Source: Planctomycetota bacterium (GTDB lineage Bacteria; Planctomycetota; PUPC01; JACPCR01). Taken from it: a DNA stretch of 64,000 bases. Of this stretch, positions 29,522-39,719 are shown piece after piece. The stretch's first letter is position 1. The number at the start of each line of letters is the position of its first letter. Where the stretch lies: the NCBI GenBank assembly GCA_016179685.1, contig JACPCR010000052.1, positions 1 to 64,000 on the forward strand, in the 5' to 3' direction. A model generated the notes under the pieces. It did no database searches. It was not told the origin of the DNA and saw only the letters and a program-made list of their open reading frames with translations. The position numbers and the translations under genes were made by a program.

Positions 29522-32236
29522 ATGCCCCAATACGTTTACTTTTTTGGCGGCGGAAAGGCCGAAGGCCGCGCCGATATGAAGAATCTCCTCGGCGGAAAAG
29601 GGGCCAACCTCGCGGAAATGACCAACATCGGACTCCCCGTGCCTGCCGGCTTCAGCATCACTACCGAGGTCTGCACCTATTTCTATGAGCACGGCAGAAG
29701 CTACCCGGACGGCCTCCGGGAAGAGGTCGCCCAGGCCATGGCCAAGACCGAGGGGGTCATGGGGACGAAATTCGGCGATACCCGGAATCCCTTGCTCGTC
29801 TCCTGCCGGTCCGGCGCCCGCGTCAGCATGCCCGGCATGATGGATACGGTCCTGAACATCGGCCTCAACGAGAAGACCGTCCATGCCCTCATCGAGCGAA
29901 GCGGGAACGAGCGTTTCGGATGGGATTCCTACCGCCGCTTCGTCCAGATGTACGGCGACGTCGTCCTGGGGCTCAAGCCGCAGTCCAGGACCGAGCACGA
30001 CCCCTTCGAGGTCATCCTCGACGAGGCCAAGAAGAAGAAGGGAGTCCGGCTCGACACCGAGTTGACCGCGAGCGACCTGAAGGACCTGGTGAAGAAATTC
30101 AAGGCCATCATTCGGAAGCGGACCGGGAAGGTTTTTCCGGAGGACCCGCAGGAGCAGCTTTGGGGGGCCATCGGCGCGGTGTTCCATTCTTGGATGAACG
30201 ATCGTGCCGTGGTCTACCGCCGCCAGTACGGCATCCCCCACGACTGGGGCACCGCGGTCAACATTTGCTCGATGGTTTTCGGCAACATGGGGAACGACTC
30301 GGCCACCGGCGTCGCCTTCACGCGGGACCCCGCCACCGGCGAGAAAGTCTTCTACGGCGAATACCTCATCAATGCCCAGGGCGAGGACGTGGTCGCGGGC
30401 ATCCGCACCCCGAAGAAGATTGCCGAGCTTCAGGCCGAGATGCCCGACTGTTACCGGCAGCTCGAGGAAATCCGGAACATCCTCGAGAAGCACTACCGGG
30501 ACGTGCAGGACATCGAGTTCACCGTGCAGAAGGGCAGGCTCTGGATGCTCCAGACGCGAAACGGGAAGCGCACGGGCTTCGCCGGCATCCGTTTTGCCGT
30601 GGACATGGTGCATGAGGGGCTGATCCGGAAGGAAGAGGCGCTGTCGCCCTCGCGGATTCCCCCGGACGACCTGAACCAGCTTCTCCAGCCGATTTTCGAT
30701 CCCCGGGACAAGCAGCAGGCGATGAGGGACGGCCGGGTACTGGCGAAGGGCATCAACGCCGGGCCCGGTGCGGCCTCGGGCAAGGTCTGTTTCCATGCCG
30801 AGGACGCGGAACGGCTCGGCAGAAAGGGCGAAAAGGTCATTCTCTGCCGCCGCGAGACCAGTCCGGAGGATATCCGCGGCATGCAGGCCGCCCAGGGCAT
30901 CCTGACGGCCTTTGGCGGCGCCTCCAGCCACGCCGCCCTCGTCAGCCGCCAAATGGGCAAGGTCTGCGTCGTCGGCTGCTCCGCCCTCCAGATCGACTAC
31001 CAGAAGGGCACCTTGGGCGTAGGCCAGATGGCCCTGAAGGAGGGCGATTGGCTCAGCATCGATGGTTTCACCGGCGACGTCGTAGCCGGGCAGGTCGCTA
31101 CCCAGCCCAGCGAGGTCATCCGGGTCCTCATCGACAAGTCCCTCAAGCCAGCACAGTCCGAGGTCTACCAGCGCTTCGCCGAGCTCATGTCCTGGGCTGA
31201 TTCCTTCCGAAAGCTCCGGGTGCGCACGAACGCGGACCTTCCGGACCAGGCGCGGACGGCCGTGGCCTTCGGCGCGGAAGGCATCGGGCTCTGCCGCACG
31301 GAGCACATGTTCTTCGAGGGCCATCGCATCGACGCCATGAGGGAGATGATCCTCGCCAGCGACGTGCAGGCCCGAAAGAAGGCCCTGGCCAAGCTGCTGC
31401 CCTACCAGCGCCGGGACTTCGAAGGCATCTTCAAGGCCATGGAAGGCCATGCCGTCACCATCCGGACGCTCGACCCGCCCCTCCACGAGTTTCTGCCTCA
31501 TACCCTCGACGAGCAAAAGGAGCTGGCGAAGAAGATGGGGGCGACCGTGGAGCACATCCGCCGGCGCGTGCAGGAGCTCCACGAGTTCAACCCCATGCTG
31601 GGACACCGCGGCTGCCGGCTCGGCATCGTCTATCCGGAGATCACCGAGATGCAGTGCCGGGCCATCTTCGAGGCCGCTTGTAACGTCAAGAAAGCCGGCC
31701 TCCCGGTCCAGCCCGAGATCATGATCCCCCTCGTCGGGTTCATCACCGAGCTGGCTTCCCAGTCGAAGATCGTCCATGAGACGGCCAAGGCCGTCTTCGC
31801 CCGCAAGGGCATCTCTGTCCCTTATCTCGTGGGGACCATGATCGAGCTGCCGCGGGCCTGCGTCGTCGCCGACCAGGTCGCCAAGGAAGCCCAGTTTTTC
31901 AGCTTCGGCACGAACGATCTCACCCAGACCACCCTCGGCGTGAGCCGCGACGACTACGGCACGTTCATCCATTACTACTTGGAGCACGACCTCGTGCCCA
32001 AGGACCCTTTCCAGTCCATCGACGAGGACGGCGTGGGGGGGCTCATGCGCATGGGCGTGGAAAAGGGTCGAAAGACCCGGGCCGAGTTGAAGGTCGGCAT
32101 CTGCGGCGAGCATGGTGGAGACCCCGCTACGGTCAGGTTCTGCCACCGGATCGGGCTCAACTACGTGAGCTGCTCGCCCTTCCGCGTGCCCATCGCGCGC
32201 CTGGCAGCGGCGCAGGCCGCCCTTTACGACAAGTAG
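29522..32236 (+). CDS. ppdK: pyruvate, phosphate dikinase
   Basis: [84 protein letters not shown]. Confidence 0.97.
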   Translation: MPQYVYFFGGGKAEGRADMKNLLGGKGANLAEMTNIGLPVPAGFSITTEVCTYFYEHGRSYPDGLREEVAQAMAKTEGVMGTKFGDTRNPLLVSCRSGARVSMPGMMDTVLNIGLNEKTVHALIERSGNERFGWDSYRRFVQMYGDVVLGLKPQSRTEHDPFEVILDEAKKKKGVRLDTELTASDLKDLVKKFKAIIRKRTGKVFPEDPQEQLWGAIGAVFHSWMNDRAVVYRRQYGIPHDWGTAVNICSMVFGNMGNDSATGVAFTRDPATGEKVFYGEYLINAQGEDVVAGIRTPKKIAELQAEMPDCYRQLEEIRNILEKHYRDVQDIEFTVQKGRLWMLQTRNGKRTGFAGIRFAVDMVHEGLIRKEEALSPSRIPPDDLNQLLQPIFDPRDKQQAMRDGRVLAKGINAGPGAASGKVCFHAEDAERLGRKGEKVILCRRETSPEDIRGMQAAQGILTAFGGASSHAALVSRQMGKVCVVGCSALQIDYQKGTLGVGQMALKEGDWLSIDGFTGDVVAGQVATQPSEVIRVLIDKSLKPAQSEVYQRFAELMSWADSFRKLRVRTNADLPDQARTAVAFGAEGIGLCRTEHMFFEGHRIDAMREMILASDVQARKKALAKLLPYQRRDFEGIFKAMEGHAVTIRTLDPPLHEFLPHTLDEQKELAKKMGATVEHIRRRVQELHEFNPMLGHRGCRLGIVYPEITEMQCRAIFEAACNVKKAGLPVQPEIMIPLVGFITELASQSKIVHETAKAVFARKGISVPYLVGTMIELPRACVVADQVAKEAQFFSFGTNDLTQTTLGVSRDDYGTFIHYYLEHDLVPKDPFQSIDEDGVGGLMRMGVEKGRKTRAELKVGICGEHGGDPATVRFCHRIGLNYVSCSPFRVPIARLAAAQAALYDK

Positions 32237-32443
32237 GTTCGGAACGGAGGCGGACCTCGGCGTACCGCACCTGAAGCTCCATGGGTGGCCTGACGGCCAG
32301 TGCCGGAAGCTCTGGGAAGAAAGGTCGGCTCGCCCCCTTCTCATGTTGCCCTCTCTCGGTGCGGTCCGTGCCTCCGTGGCTGTCCTTCCGCTGGCTCACC
32401 GTGCCCTGGCTTGCCCAGCGGCGTCGCTTTTTCGCAGTAGCCC

Positions 32444-33079
32444 TTGGAGCGCGTGCCTGCCGTGTGTGACCTGGCCCCAGCCTCTTCGCGCAATCCCTTG
32501 CGGCGTCTCTACCGCTGGGTCATCCACTGGTCCGATACGCCCTATGCCGTGCCCGCTCTCTTCATCCTCGCCTTCTCGGAATCGAGCTTCTTCCCCATCC
32601 CGCCGGACGTTCTTCTCATGGCCATGGACCTTGCCCAGCCGCGCCGGGGATTCATCTATGCGGCGGTTTGTTCGGCAGGATCTGTCCTCGGCGGCATGTT
32701 CGGCTACGCCCTGGGCTACCTCCTCAAGGACGCCGTCAAGGGTTTCTGCGTTGCCTATGTCCCCGGCTTCACCGAAAACGTCTGGAATCTCGTCGTCCAG
32801 AAGTACAACGAGAATGCCTTCCTCGCCGTCTTTACCGCCGCCTTCACCCCCATCCCCTACAAGGTCTTCACCATCGCCGGTGGATTCTGCGAGATTCCCT
32901 TCCTCACCCTCGTCGTCGCCTCGCTCATTGGCCGCCCGGCCCGCTTCTTCGCCGTTAGTACCCTCTTCTACTTCTGCGGGGCATGGGCCCAGCAGTTCAT
33001 CGACCGCTACTTCAACCTTTTGACCATCCTGTTCACTGTGCTCCTGATCGGCGGGTTCGTCCTTCTGAAGATGATCTGA
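32444..33079 (+). CDS. YqaA/DedA family membrane protein
   Basis: ALFILAFSESSFFPIPPDVLLMAMDLAQPRRGFIYAAVCSAGSVLGGMFGYALGY; start uncertain. Confidence 0.8.
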   Translation: MERVPAVCDLAPASSRNPLRRLYRWVIHWSDTPYAVPALFILAFSESSFFPIPPDVLLMAMDLAQPRRGFIYAAVCSAGSVLGGMFGYALGYLLKDAVKGFCVAYVPGFTENVWNLVVQKYNENAFLAVFTAAFTPIPYKVFTIAGGFCEIPFLTLVVASLIGRPARFFAVSTLFYFCGAWAQQFIDRYFNLLTILFTVLLIGGFVLLKMI

Positions 33080-33263
33080 TGGAATCCGAAACAACCAGAC
33101 AAGACCCTTCCACACAATCACTTGCTCTTTCCCCATCTTCCCATGCTATGGGCTTGGAGCGCCCTGAACAGGAAGTCTTCATCAGCCCACATTTCTCACA
33201 CGGCGTGTTCGAAATGCGCACTGTGGGCTTCGACTCGGACGACTTGCGTCGTTCTCGCTCAGG

Positions 33264-33376
33264 GCTAACCCGGATCGAGGTGCCAAGAAGGCCGCGTTGA
33301 AGCCTGCATTGCAACAGATTGCTGCACAGGCGGATATCGGGCGTGCCGTTGTGACTTGTGAGAAATCCGGGTTAGC
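33264..33376. mobile_element. 113-bp MITE-like/IS-end remnant
   Basis: 12-bp perfect terminal inverted repeats GCTAACCCGGAT ... ATCCGGGTTAGC in a CDS-poor gap. Confidence 0.45.
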
Positions 33377-33688
33377 TGTGAACAATCATCAGTCAAAAGT
33401 CATCAGTCAACCAGCTTTCCGTGCTCTCCGTGGTTCAATCGGTTTTTGTTTCTCTCTGTCACAAAGAAGCGAGTCCGCAAGCTTCGCAAACCTGGCTCCC
33501 TCCCGGAGGGGACCCCGCCGGGAGACGGGGTCCCTCCCACAGGGACAAGCTGGGGGGGACCAGTGCGGAGACGAACTCCCTCCCAGCGGAACGGGCCCCG
33601 TAGTCCCTCCTGCCGGAATCCTCCCAACGTCCCTCCACAGGATCCCTCCCATGGGGACAAGTTCGGGAAACAGAATCCCTTCGGCCGG

Positions 33689-35686
33689 TCACCGTTTCGC
33701 GTAGCGCCCCACGCCGCCCAAGGTGCCGAACCAGTAGGCCTCGTCGTCCTCGAAGATGCATCCTACCCCGTTGCTCGGCAGGCCCTGCGCCGACGTCAGC
33801 TTGCCCCAGACACGCCCGTCAAAGGTCCCTATCCCTCCGTCCGCAGTCCCGAACCACACCATCCCCTTCCGGTCCACCAGAATCGCCTGAACCTCTCTTC
33901 CGGGCAGGACAGGAATGGCCTCCAGGAGATCGGAGCCTTCGCGTACGAAGTGATTCCAGGTCAGGCCGTCATACTGGGCCGCGCCCCAGGGGCCCCCGAG
34001 ATAGACCTCTCCACGCGGCCCCACGGCCATGGCGCCTCCCTTGAGGCCGGGTAGCCCGCCCTCCTTGCCCGTGAAGGACCACTGTCGGTCGCCTTTCCAT
34101 TGGAAGATTCCCTGACCGGCCCAGAGCCAGAGGTGGCCGGCGGGCCCCGTCGCCATGTTCAGATAGGGTGGCAGGAGGCCGGGCGACTCGCCCGTGTGGG
34201 GGACGGTCCCGCCTCTGTCCCACTCGAGGAGGTCCTTGCCGCCCCCCACCCATAAATGTCCCTGGCGATCGGCATGGATGAAAGAGGGCGGGCCCGTGAC
34301 ACCGATCTTCTTGCCCTCGTTGAGCCACTCGTTTCCGGCCCGGCGGAAAACGGAGCCGCCGGCGACCCAGAGCGAACCGTTCCGGTCCAGAGCCGCGGCG
34401 GAAAGCTCGCCCGAAAGGAGGACCTCCCAGTGGGTGCCGTCAAAACGAGTCAGGGCGCCGGGGTTGCCCGGGCAGGCGAAGTACAGATTGCCGGAGACGT
34501 CCTTCAGGATGGACCGCACGCCTCGATCCTCGGGCGTGGTCGGGCCGTCCAGCTCGGGCACGTGCACCGTCCATTTCAGCCCCCGTCCATGGATCAGGAC
34601 CGCGGGCGGGTCCGGTGCGATCCAGAAGTCCTCCTCCGGCCCCACGGCCAGCTTCCCCGATCTCAGGGAAAGGGGACCGAGGTCCGGGATCGGGGCGGAT
34701 TCCATCTGCACCCCGTCGCCGTCGAAACTGAACACGCCCCTTCGGGTCAGGCCCCAGACCTTCTGATTCGGGCCGGGGCAGAGGTCCACCACGACCTCGT
34801 CCGTCAGTCCCTCTTTGAACCCGAAACGAGTCCACTTCTCCCCGTTCCAGAGGAAGAGGCCGAGAGGCGTTCCGGCCACCAGTCTCCCGTCCGGCAGGTT
34901 CTGCAAGGCGGTGAAGGCCCTGCGGGTGTTGAGCGCCAGGAGATGCGGCGGGGGCGTCACGTCGCGCCACGTTCCGTCCGGCAGGAACTGGACCAGCCCG
35001 CAGCCCTGGCGCTGGGCCGTGCCGGGCCGACCGGGCGACTGCGCCGCGTCGTAGAGGGCGGCCCAGACACGATTGTCGGAGCCCGCGTGAAGCGCATCGA
35101 TCCCGACGCCCTGCAGTCCGTCATGGAGGAGGGAATACTCGATCCAGCGCAATCCATGAAAATGACTCACCGTAGCCGGGATGCCCGATCCTGTCGTCAC
35201 CCAAGGCTGCTCGTCGGCGCCGACTTCGACGTGAGTGAGATGGACGTCCCGCAGCCCGTCACCCCGACGCCAGCTCTTCCAGCCCTGGGCATCCAGGCGG
35301 CTCAGTCCGCTGAAAGTGGCCACCCACAGGGCGCCAGAGGCATCAAACGTGAGGTCCAGGGTGGTGTTGTCCGCCAGCCCGTCCAGGGTGCTGAACCGGG
35401 TCAGCCTTTCTGCAGCCACGTCCAGCCGAATGATCCCTTTGTTCGTTGCCGCCCACAATGCCGTGCCATCAGGCGACATCTTCAGACGATGAAAATACAT
35501 CGCCCCGCCGTAAAAGGTCCATCGATCACGCGTCCGGACCCCGCCGATGGGCAGGTCCTTCGTGACGAGTTCCGGCGTGTGCGGCTCGGCCCAGCCCGGC
35601 ACGCCCGCCAGCACCGTGCAGGCGCAGAGAAGCTCCGAAATCCAGTCTGCGCGAAGTTTCAATCCCTCTCCTCCCGAGAAGTTCAT
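33689..35686 (-). CDS. secreted two-component-regulator-propeller-like beta-propeller protein
   Basis: ALWAATNKGIIRLDVAAERLTRFSTLDGLADNTTLDLTFDASGALWVATFSGLSRLD repeats; N-terminal signal-like segment. Confidence 0.75.
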   Translation of the reverse strand: MNFSGGEGLKLRADWISELLCACTVLAGVPGWAEPHTPELVTKDLPIGGVRTRDRWTFYGGAMYFHRLKMSPDGTALWAATNKGIIRLDVAAERLTRFSTLDGLADNTTLDLTFDASGALWVATFSGLSRLDAQGWKSWRRGDGLRDVHLTHVEVGADEQPWVTTGSGIPATVSHFHGLRWIEYSLLHDGLQGVGIDALHAGSDNRVWAALYDAAQSPGRPGTAQRQGCGLVQFLPDGTWRDVTPPPHLLALNTRRAFTALQNLPDGRLVAGTPLGLFLWNGEKWTRFGFKEGLTDEVVVDLCPGPNQKVWGLTRRGVFSFDGDGVQMESAPIPDLGPLSLRSGKLAVGPEEDFWIAPDPPAVLIHGRGLKWTVHVPELDGPTTPEDRGVRSILKDVSGNLYFACPGNPGALTRFDGTHWEVLLSGELSAAALDRNGSLWVAGGSVFRRAGNEWLNEGKKIGVTGPPSFIHADRQGHLWVGGGKDLLEWDRGGTVPHTGESPGLLPPYLNMATGPAGHLWLWAGQGIFQWKGDRQWSFTGKEGGLPGLKGGAMAVGPRGEVYLGGPWGAAQYDGLTWNHFVREGSDLLEAIPVLPGREVQAILVDRKGMVWFGTADGGIGTFDGRVWGKLTSAQGLPSNGVGCIFEDDEAYWFGTLGGVGRYAKR

Positions 35687-35749
35687 GAGGGCGTCACCCG
35701 CTCATCGCCACGGGTTGTACTCTGCCTCTGAGTACTCGCAAGCTCCTGG

Positions 35750-37558
35750 CTACTCGCTCCTCGCATCACGGGCGTCTTTGAGACCGCCTGGAAAGACGGA
35801 AATTTCCGGCGGAATCCCTGCCGCCTTCAGAAAGACCTCGCCAGGGGCCTCGACTTGAAGCGTCCAGACCTGCCCCCCTTGGGCCGGGCCGACCAGCAGC
35901 CGCACCGGAACGTTACCGTCTGACGCTTCAGGATTCCAGGTGGTTCGGACCACCTGCCGGCCCTCCGAGTCCAGAATCGCCAGTCGATGCGGCGCGGGAA
36001 TCTTTCCCTCAGCCTCCCATTGCAGGAGACCGCCTCGCTCCGGCAGGCGAAAAGCATAGGCCTGAGGTCGCTCCCCAGCCAGGAGCACGCCCCGGGAGAT
36101 ATCCAGTGTAGCCGCACCGCTTTCGGACCAGACGCCCCAGCGGCGTCCTGTCAAAGCACGCACCCGGACGGGCTTCGCCTTCTCACCCTGGAATTCGAGG
36201 AAGCACGCCCCGGCCTCAGGGACCCTCACTCGTTCGATCTCCATCTCCTTGGAGTCAAGGAGGACGAAGACCGAGCCGGGCACTCCGTCCAGTCTCAAGG
36301 TCCGAACCGGGCGATTCGTGTCGAGGAGGTGGAACTCCACGGGAGCGGGGCCGGCCACGCCCCAGGCCCCTGCGAAGACGCGGTCGGCGAGGCCCAGGAC
36401 GCCGGCCGGACCACGAGCCACCTGATTCTCCGGCATCCGTAAGGCCGTCTGTAGAGCCTGGAAGGCGGCCTCGCCCAGCCGCGGGATGCCCGCCGCCTCC
36501 CAGCCGCGGAGAAGCCCATCGGCCCGGATCGGCGAGTCGGCCGGTCCGCTCTCGGGACAGGAGGACCGCCGAAGGCGTCCGTCCGGCAGGATGTAGTGCC
36601 GAGCGAAGTGTCCCGCAGCCGACGCCAGGGCTCGTCCCGCCCTCTCATCCTCGAAGAGCTCCCCGTAGAGCCCCACGGCGGCCAGCAGCTCCGCCATCTC
36701 CTCGGCGGTGTTTCCCCGGTGCGGTGGATCGTGGGGACATCCCCCGTTCCAAAGCCGGTGCGGCCAGCCCCCAGCAGCATCCTGGGCGTCCAACACCTGG
36801 TCCGCAAGACGGCCGGCAAGCGCCTGGAAGGCCTCATCACCCGACTGGCGGTATCGGGAGCAGGCGGCCTGCAGCGCCGCGGCCATCGGGGCCGGCATGA
36901 CCCCATCGCGGCCTTCGACTTCCGCCATCAGCGCTTCCGGCGCTTCCACGGCCCGCGCCGCTGGAGGATGCTCCGGCCCCGGCATGGGAACGTCGCCGCC
37001 GGCAAGAAAGCACCGGAATCGCTGGAGATCGGGAATCGCCCGAGTCGGCTCGGCCTGCCCGTGTGCCCGCCGTAAAGGAGGCGGATGCTCCATGCCGCTG
37101 GAGGCGGGCAAGGGCGGCCGGTGCCTCAGCAGCAAAAAACACTCGACTCGCACGACCGGTTCGGGCTTCAACACTCGAAGCCTCAGGTCCTCATCTTGAC
37201 GCCATCGACGACTCGCCGGGCTGAAATAAATCCTCAGGCGCCGGGTTTCCCCGGCATTCACCGCAGCGCCGATCAACCGTTCGCCTGCCAAAAGCTCGAT
37301 GCGCTGCGCACGGCCCATCATCACGAGTCCCGCGAAGAACTCACCCTCAGCCGGAATCTTCGCTGTCAGCACGGCCTCTCCTTCCTCAGCCAGGACCGAC
37401 AGTTCAGGATAATCGATGCCCCCGTCCACACGGAAACCCGACTTCCCGGCGTCGACTGCGGAAAGGACCGTGGTCTCCTCCTCTTTCTGAATCGCCCGGA
37501 CCAGCCCGATGCCCGAGGTAAATTCAAGCGGCGAAATCTGAGGTTCAGCAGAAGCCAT
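35750..37558 (-). CDS. secreted protein, possible alpha/alpha-toroid domain
   Basis: DQVLDAQDAAGGWPHRLWNG and regular helical repeats; start unclear, a signal-like LLQAVAAAVSVMASA extends upstream and may begin at a TTG inside the leader repeat. Confidence 0.5.
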   Translation of the reverse strand: MASAEPQISPLEFTSGIGLVRAIQKEEETTVLSAVDAGKSGFRVDGGIDYPELSVLAEEGEAVLTAKIPAEGEFFAGLVMMGRAQRIELLAGERLIGAAVNAGETRRLRIYFSPASRRWRQDEDLRLRVLKPEPVVRVECFLLLRHRPPLPASSGMEHPPPLRRAHGQAEPTRAIPDLQRFRCFLAGGDVPMPGPEHPPAARAVEAPEALMAEVEGRDGVMPAPMAAALQAACSRYRQSGDEAFQALAGRLADQVLDAQDAAGGWPHRLWNGGCPHDPPHRGNTAEEMAELLAAVGLYGELFEDERAGRALASAAGHFARHYILPDGRLRRSSCPESGPADSPIRADGLLRGWEAAGIPRLGEAAFQALQTALRMPENQVARGPAGVLGLADRVFAGAWGVAGPAPVEFHLLDTNRPVRTLRLDGVPGSVFVLLDSKEMEIERVRVPEAGACFLEFQGEKAKPVRVRALTGRRWGVWSESGAATLDISRGVLLAGERPQAYAFRLPERGGLLQWEAEGKIPAPHRLAILDSEGRQVVRTTWNPEASDGNVPVRLLVGPAQGGQVWTLQVEAPGEVFLKAAGIPPEISVFPGGLKDARDARSE

Positions 37559-37634
37559 CACGGAGACCGCCGCCGCAACGGCCTGCAGCAGGCCCGGGCA
37601 GGAGCGACGCCCGGGGAGGGGCAGGGCATGAGTC

Positions 37635-37774
37635 GCTTGGCGCGCCAAACTTGAAGAACTTTTTAAGTTGGAGTTGCACTTTAAAGGCTTCCGTTTCCCC
37701 GCCGGAATGGGGCCGGCGCGGCCGGGCAAACCCTGGCTCTGAAATCCGCGAGCCCGAAGGGCGCAGCGGATTTC
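37635..37774 (-). repeat. composite hairpin leader, copy IV
   Basis: minus strand: GAAATCCGCTGCGCCCTTCGGGCTCGCGGATTTC, then a GCCGCGCCGGC hairpin, then TGCAACTCCAACTTAAAAAGTTCTTCAAGTTTGGCGCGCCAAGCG. Confidence 0.8.
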
Positions 37775-37775
37775 A

Positions 37776-38858
37776 TTAGGGCTGCATGTCGATCGGGAGC
37801 ATCTCACGGTCCACATTGAGTATGAGAAGGGCCATCGGGGTGGCATAGGTCTTGCCCATGACCTTGCTGTTTTCCGCGTTGCCCGGCGGAATCGGAAAAC
37901 TCCCGTCCGGGTTCTGATGTTCCTTGAGGGTGTGAAAAATCCGGCGAAAGTGCCGGTCGAAGGCCTGAAGGTCACCGGACAGGCGAGCGTGGTGCAGAAG
38001 ACCGCGCGCCCCGAAAAAGTTGGTCTGATAGAAGATGGGGCCATACCAGAGGGGCGGATGGCTCTTCAACCATTCGACCGCAAGTTTTCTCTTGGATTCG
38101 GAAAGGTCGTAAAGGGCCAGGACGCCGAGGCCAGCGCTCGTGACGCTGATCACGGGCAGGCCGGCGGCGTCGTAGGAGAAGCCTCCCATGTCGTCCTTGT
38201 CGAACTGGACGGCGCCCTCTGAAGGGTCCTTCTGACTGGCGGCAACGAAGGCCGTGGCCCGCGTGAGGGACCGCTTCGGCACCTTGCGGCCCCCATACTG
38301 CATGGCCCGAAAAAAGAGAAGATGCCAGGCGGTGACCATCCGATCGTTCACCTTGACCTTCGGATTCGGAGTCCAGCCCCCGAAGTACTCCGCACCGACC
38401 GCCTGGTTCTGAATCTTCAAGCTATACTGGAGCGCCCGATCGGCCTGCCGGGCGATGGAACGGTTATCGGCAGAGTCCACTCCCATGCCGAGAAGGCAGG
38501 CCGCCAGGAGTCCCCCCACGGCGTGGCTTTCGTGGGGAAAATCGGTGTCACCCATGAAGCCGTCCTCCCCGCTGTGGGAGAAAAGCCAGCGGTAGGCGCG
38601 GACGAGGCCGGGCCCGTGCTGCGGGTCGCTCGGCGTGATGCCGGCGGAAAGCTGGGCAAGGACAGCCAGCGCACTCTGAAGGTGGGTCTGGGTCTGCCCG
38701 AAGGAGCCGTCCGCATTCTGATTGGACCAGAGAAAATCCAGTCCGGACTGGATGACCCGTTCCCGGGCCTTGAGGAATTCCTTTGAACGGACCTCGAAGT
38801 CCGCAGACTGGCTGAATCCCGTTGAGAGGACCACCAGCAGCGACAGGCTTAGGCGCAT
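37776..38858 (-). CDS. prenyltransferase/squalene-oxidase-repeat (alpha/alpha toroid) secreted protein
   Basis: SGLDFLWSNQNADGSFGQTQTHLQSALAVLAQL, HTLKEHQNPDGSFPI; signal peptide MRLSLSLLVVLSTGFSQS. Confidence 0.8.
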   Translation of the reverse strand: MRLSLSLLVVLSTGFSQSADFEVRSKEFLKARERVIQSGLDFLWSNQNADGSFGQTQTHLQSALAVLAQLSAGITPSDPQHGPGLVRAYRWLFSHSGEDGFMGDTDFPHESHAVGGLLAACLLGMGVDSADNRSIARQADRALQYSLKIQNQAVGAEYFGGWTPNPKVKVNDRMVTAWHLLFFRAMQYGGRKVPKRSLTRATAFVAASQKDPSEGAVQFDKDDMGGFSYDAAGLPVISVTSAGLGVLALYDLSESKRKLAVEWLKSHPPLWYGPIFYQTNFFGARGLLHHARLSGDLQAFDRHFRRIFHTLKEHQNPDGSFPIPPGNAENSKVMGKTYATPMALLILNVDREMLPIDMQP

Positions 38859-38900
38859 GGGGCGCCCAACTTGAAAAAACGTTTTAAGCTCGAGTTGCAG
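38852..38900 (-). repeat. composite hairpin leader, partial copy V (AT-rich hairpin only)
   Basis: minus strand: CTGCAACTCGAGCTTAAAACGTTTTTTCAAGTTGGGCGCCCCATGCGCC; overlaps the start codon of 37776..38858. Confidence 0.75.
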
Positions 38901-38950
38901 TTGAGGTCTTTGATAAGTCATTGCACGAGAATTACTTATTTATGGAGGCC

Positions 38951-39064
38951 GTAACTTCTCAATAAGTTCGGGTAATTTAAGACAGTCATATACATAAGTT
39001 GCTGTAAAACAAATGGTTAGAGAAAATGGACAAGCAACTTGCTCGAACTTATTGAGAAGTTACT
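38951..39064. mobile_element. 114-bp MITE-like element with flanking 7-bp direct repeats
   Basis: 19-bp perfect TIRs TAACTTCTCAATAAGTTCG (38952) / CGAACTTATTGAGAAGTTA (39044), AT-rich core, flanked by GGAGGCC at 38944 and 39065. Confidence 0.75.
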
Positions 39065-39419
39065 GGAGGCCTTCCCTCAACCCCTCCCTGATAAAATCCA
39101 GCGCAACGGCAGATTCTTTCATGGCTTCCCTCCCAATGAACAAAAAGATCAAGTCTTTCGGATATCTCAGACTCGCCAGAACACCGATAGCCGCGAGTAC
39201 GTTCGCCTTGGCCCTATTATCCGGCACCTTCGAAGCCGCTTCAACCGCAAGGGTCAGCGGTTCTTCACGGTTCCTGCCATGGGTCAGGCACACCAGGGGA
39301 ATCAGGCCCGGACCGCCTTTTTCGAGTATCTCCGTCGCCTCCCGCTCCGAGCGGCGGACCTCTGGACATTCGAATGGTGATGGGGCGTTCCGGCGAACAC
39401 TAAGGACAAAAGAACTCAA
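39060..39419 (-). pseudogene. fragment resembling Rpn-family nuclease/putative transposase, terminated by the MITE-like element
   Basis: DNRAKANVLAAIGVLASLRYPKDLIFLFIGREAMKESAVALDFIREG; its TAA stop is the first TAA of the MITE TIR; no convincing start. Confidence 0.4.
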
Positions 39420-39533
39420 GGGTTAGACCTGCGGGCCAGCCGGCAGCCGATGAAGCCGTCACCGTTGCCGCGCGCGTTACCGTTCCGGTACGCCGCCCGG
39501 CAGCGGCCCGCGCCGTCGTTCCAACTGCCGCCG
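39408..39533 (-). repeat. VR-like 3' end, copy 1 (FGE-sulfatase/C-type-lectin C-terminus)
   Basis: translates as GGSWNDGAGRCRAAYRNGNARGNGDGFIGCRLARRSNP*; followed by CCTTGAGTTCTTTT shared with copy 2. Confidence 0.7.
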
Positions 39534-39719
39534 AGTAAAACGCGGTTAGCGCCCTGTATGACCTTCACCCCAAAAAAAGCTGCGGCGCAGATTGTGGGTG
39601 TCTGCACGGCGTACGTGCCCTATCAGCCTGACCGCGCTTTGAAGAAATTTATACTCGCTGATCTCTCCATCATTTCACTGTGAGTTGGGCACAGGGTGGA
39701 AATTCGCTACAATTTCTCA

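Noticed and set aside
29429-32344. 971-aa minus-strand ORF
   Set aside because: Antisense shadow of ppdK in a GC-rich genome; low-complexity composition and no recognisable domain.
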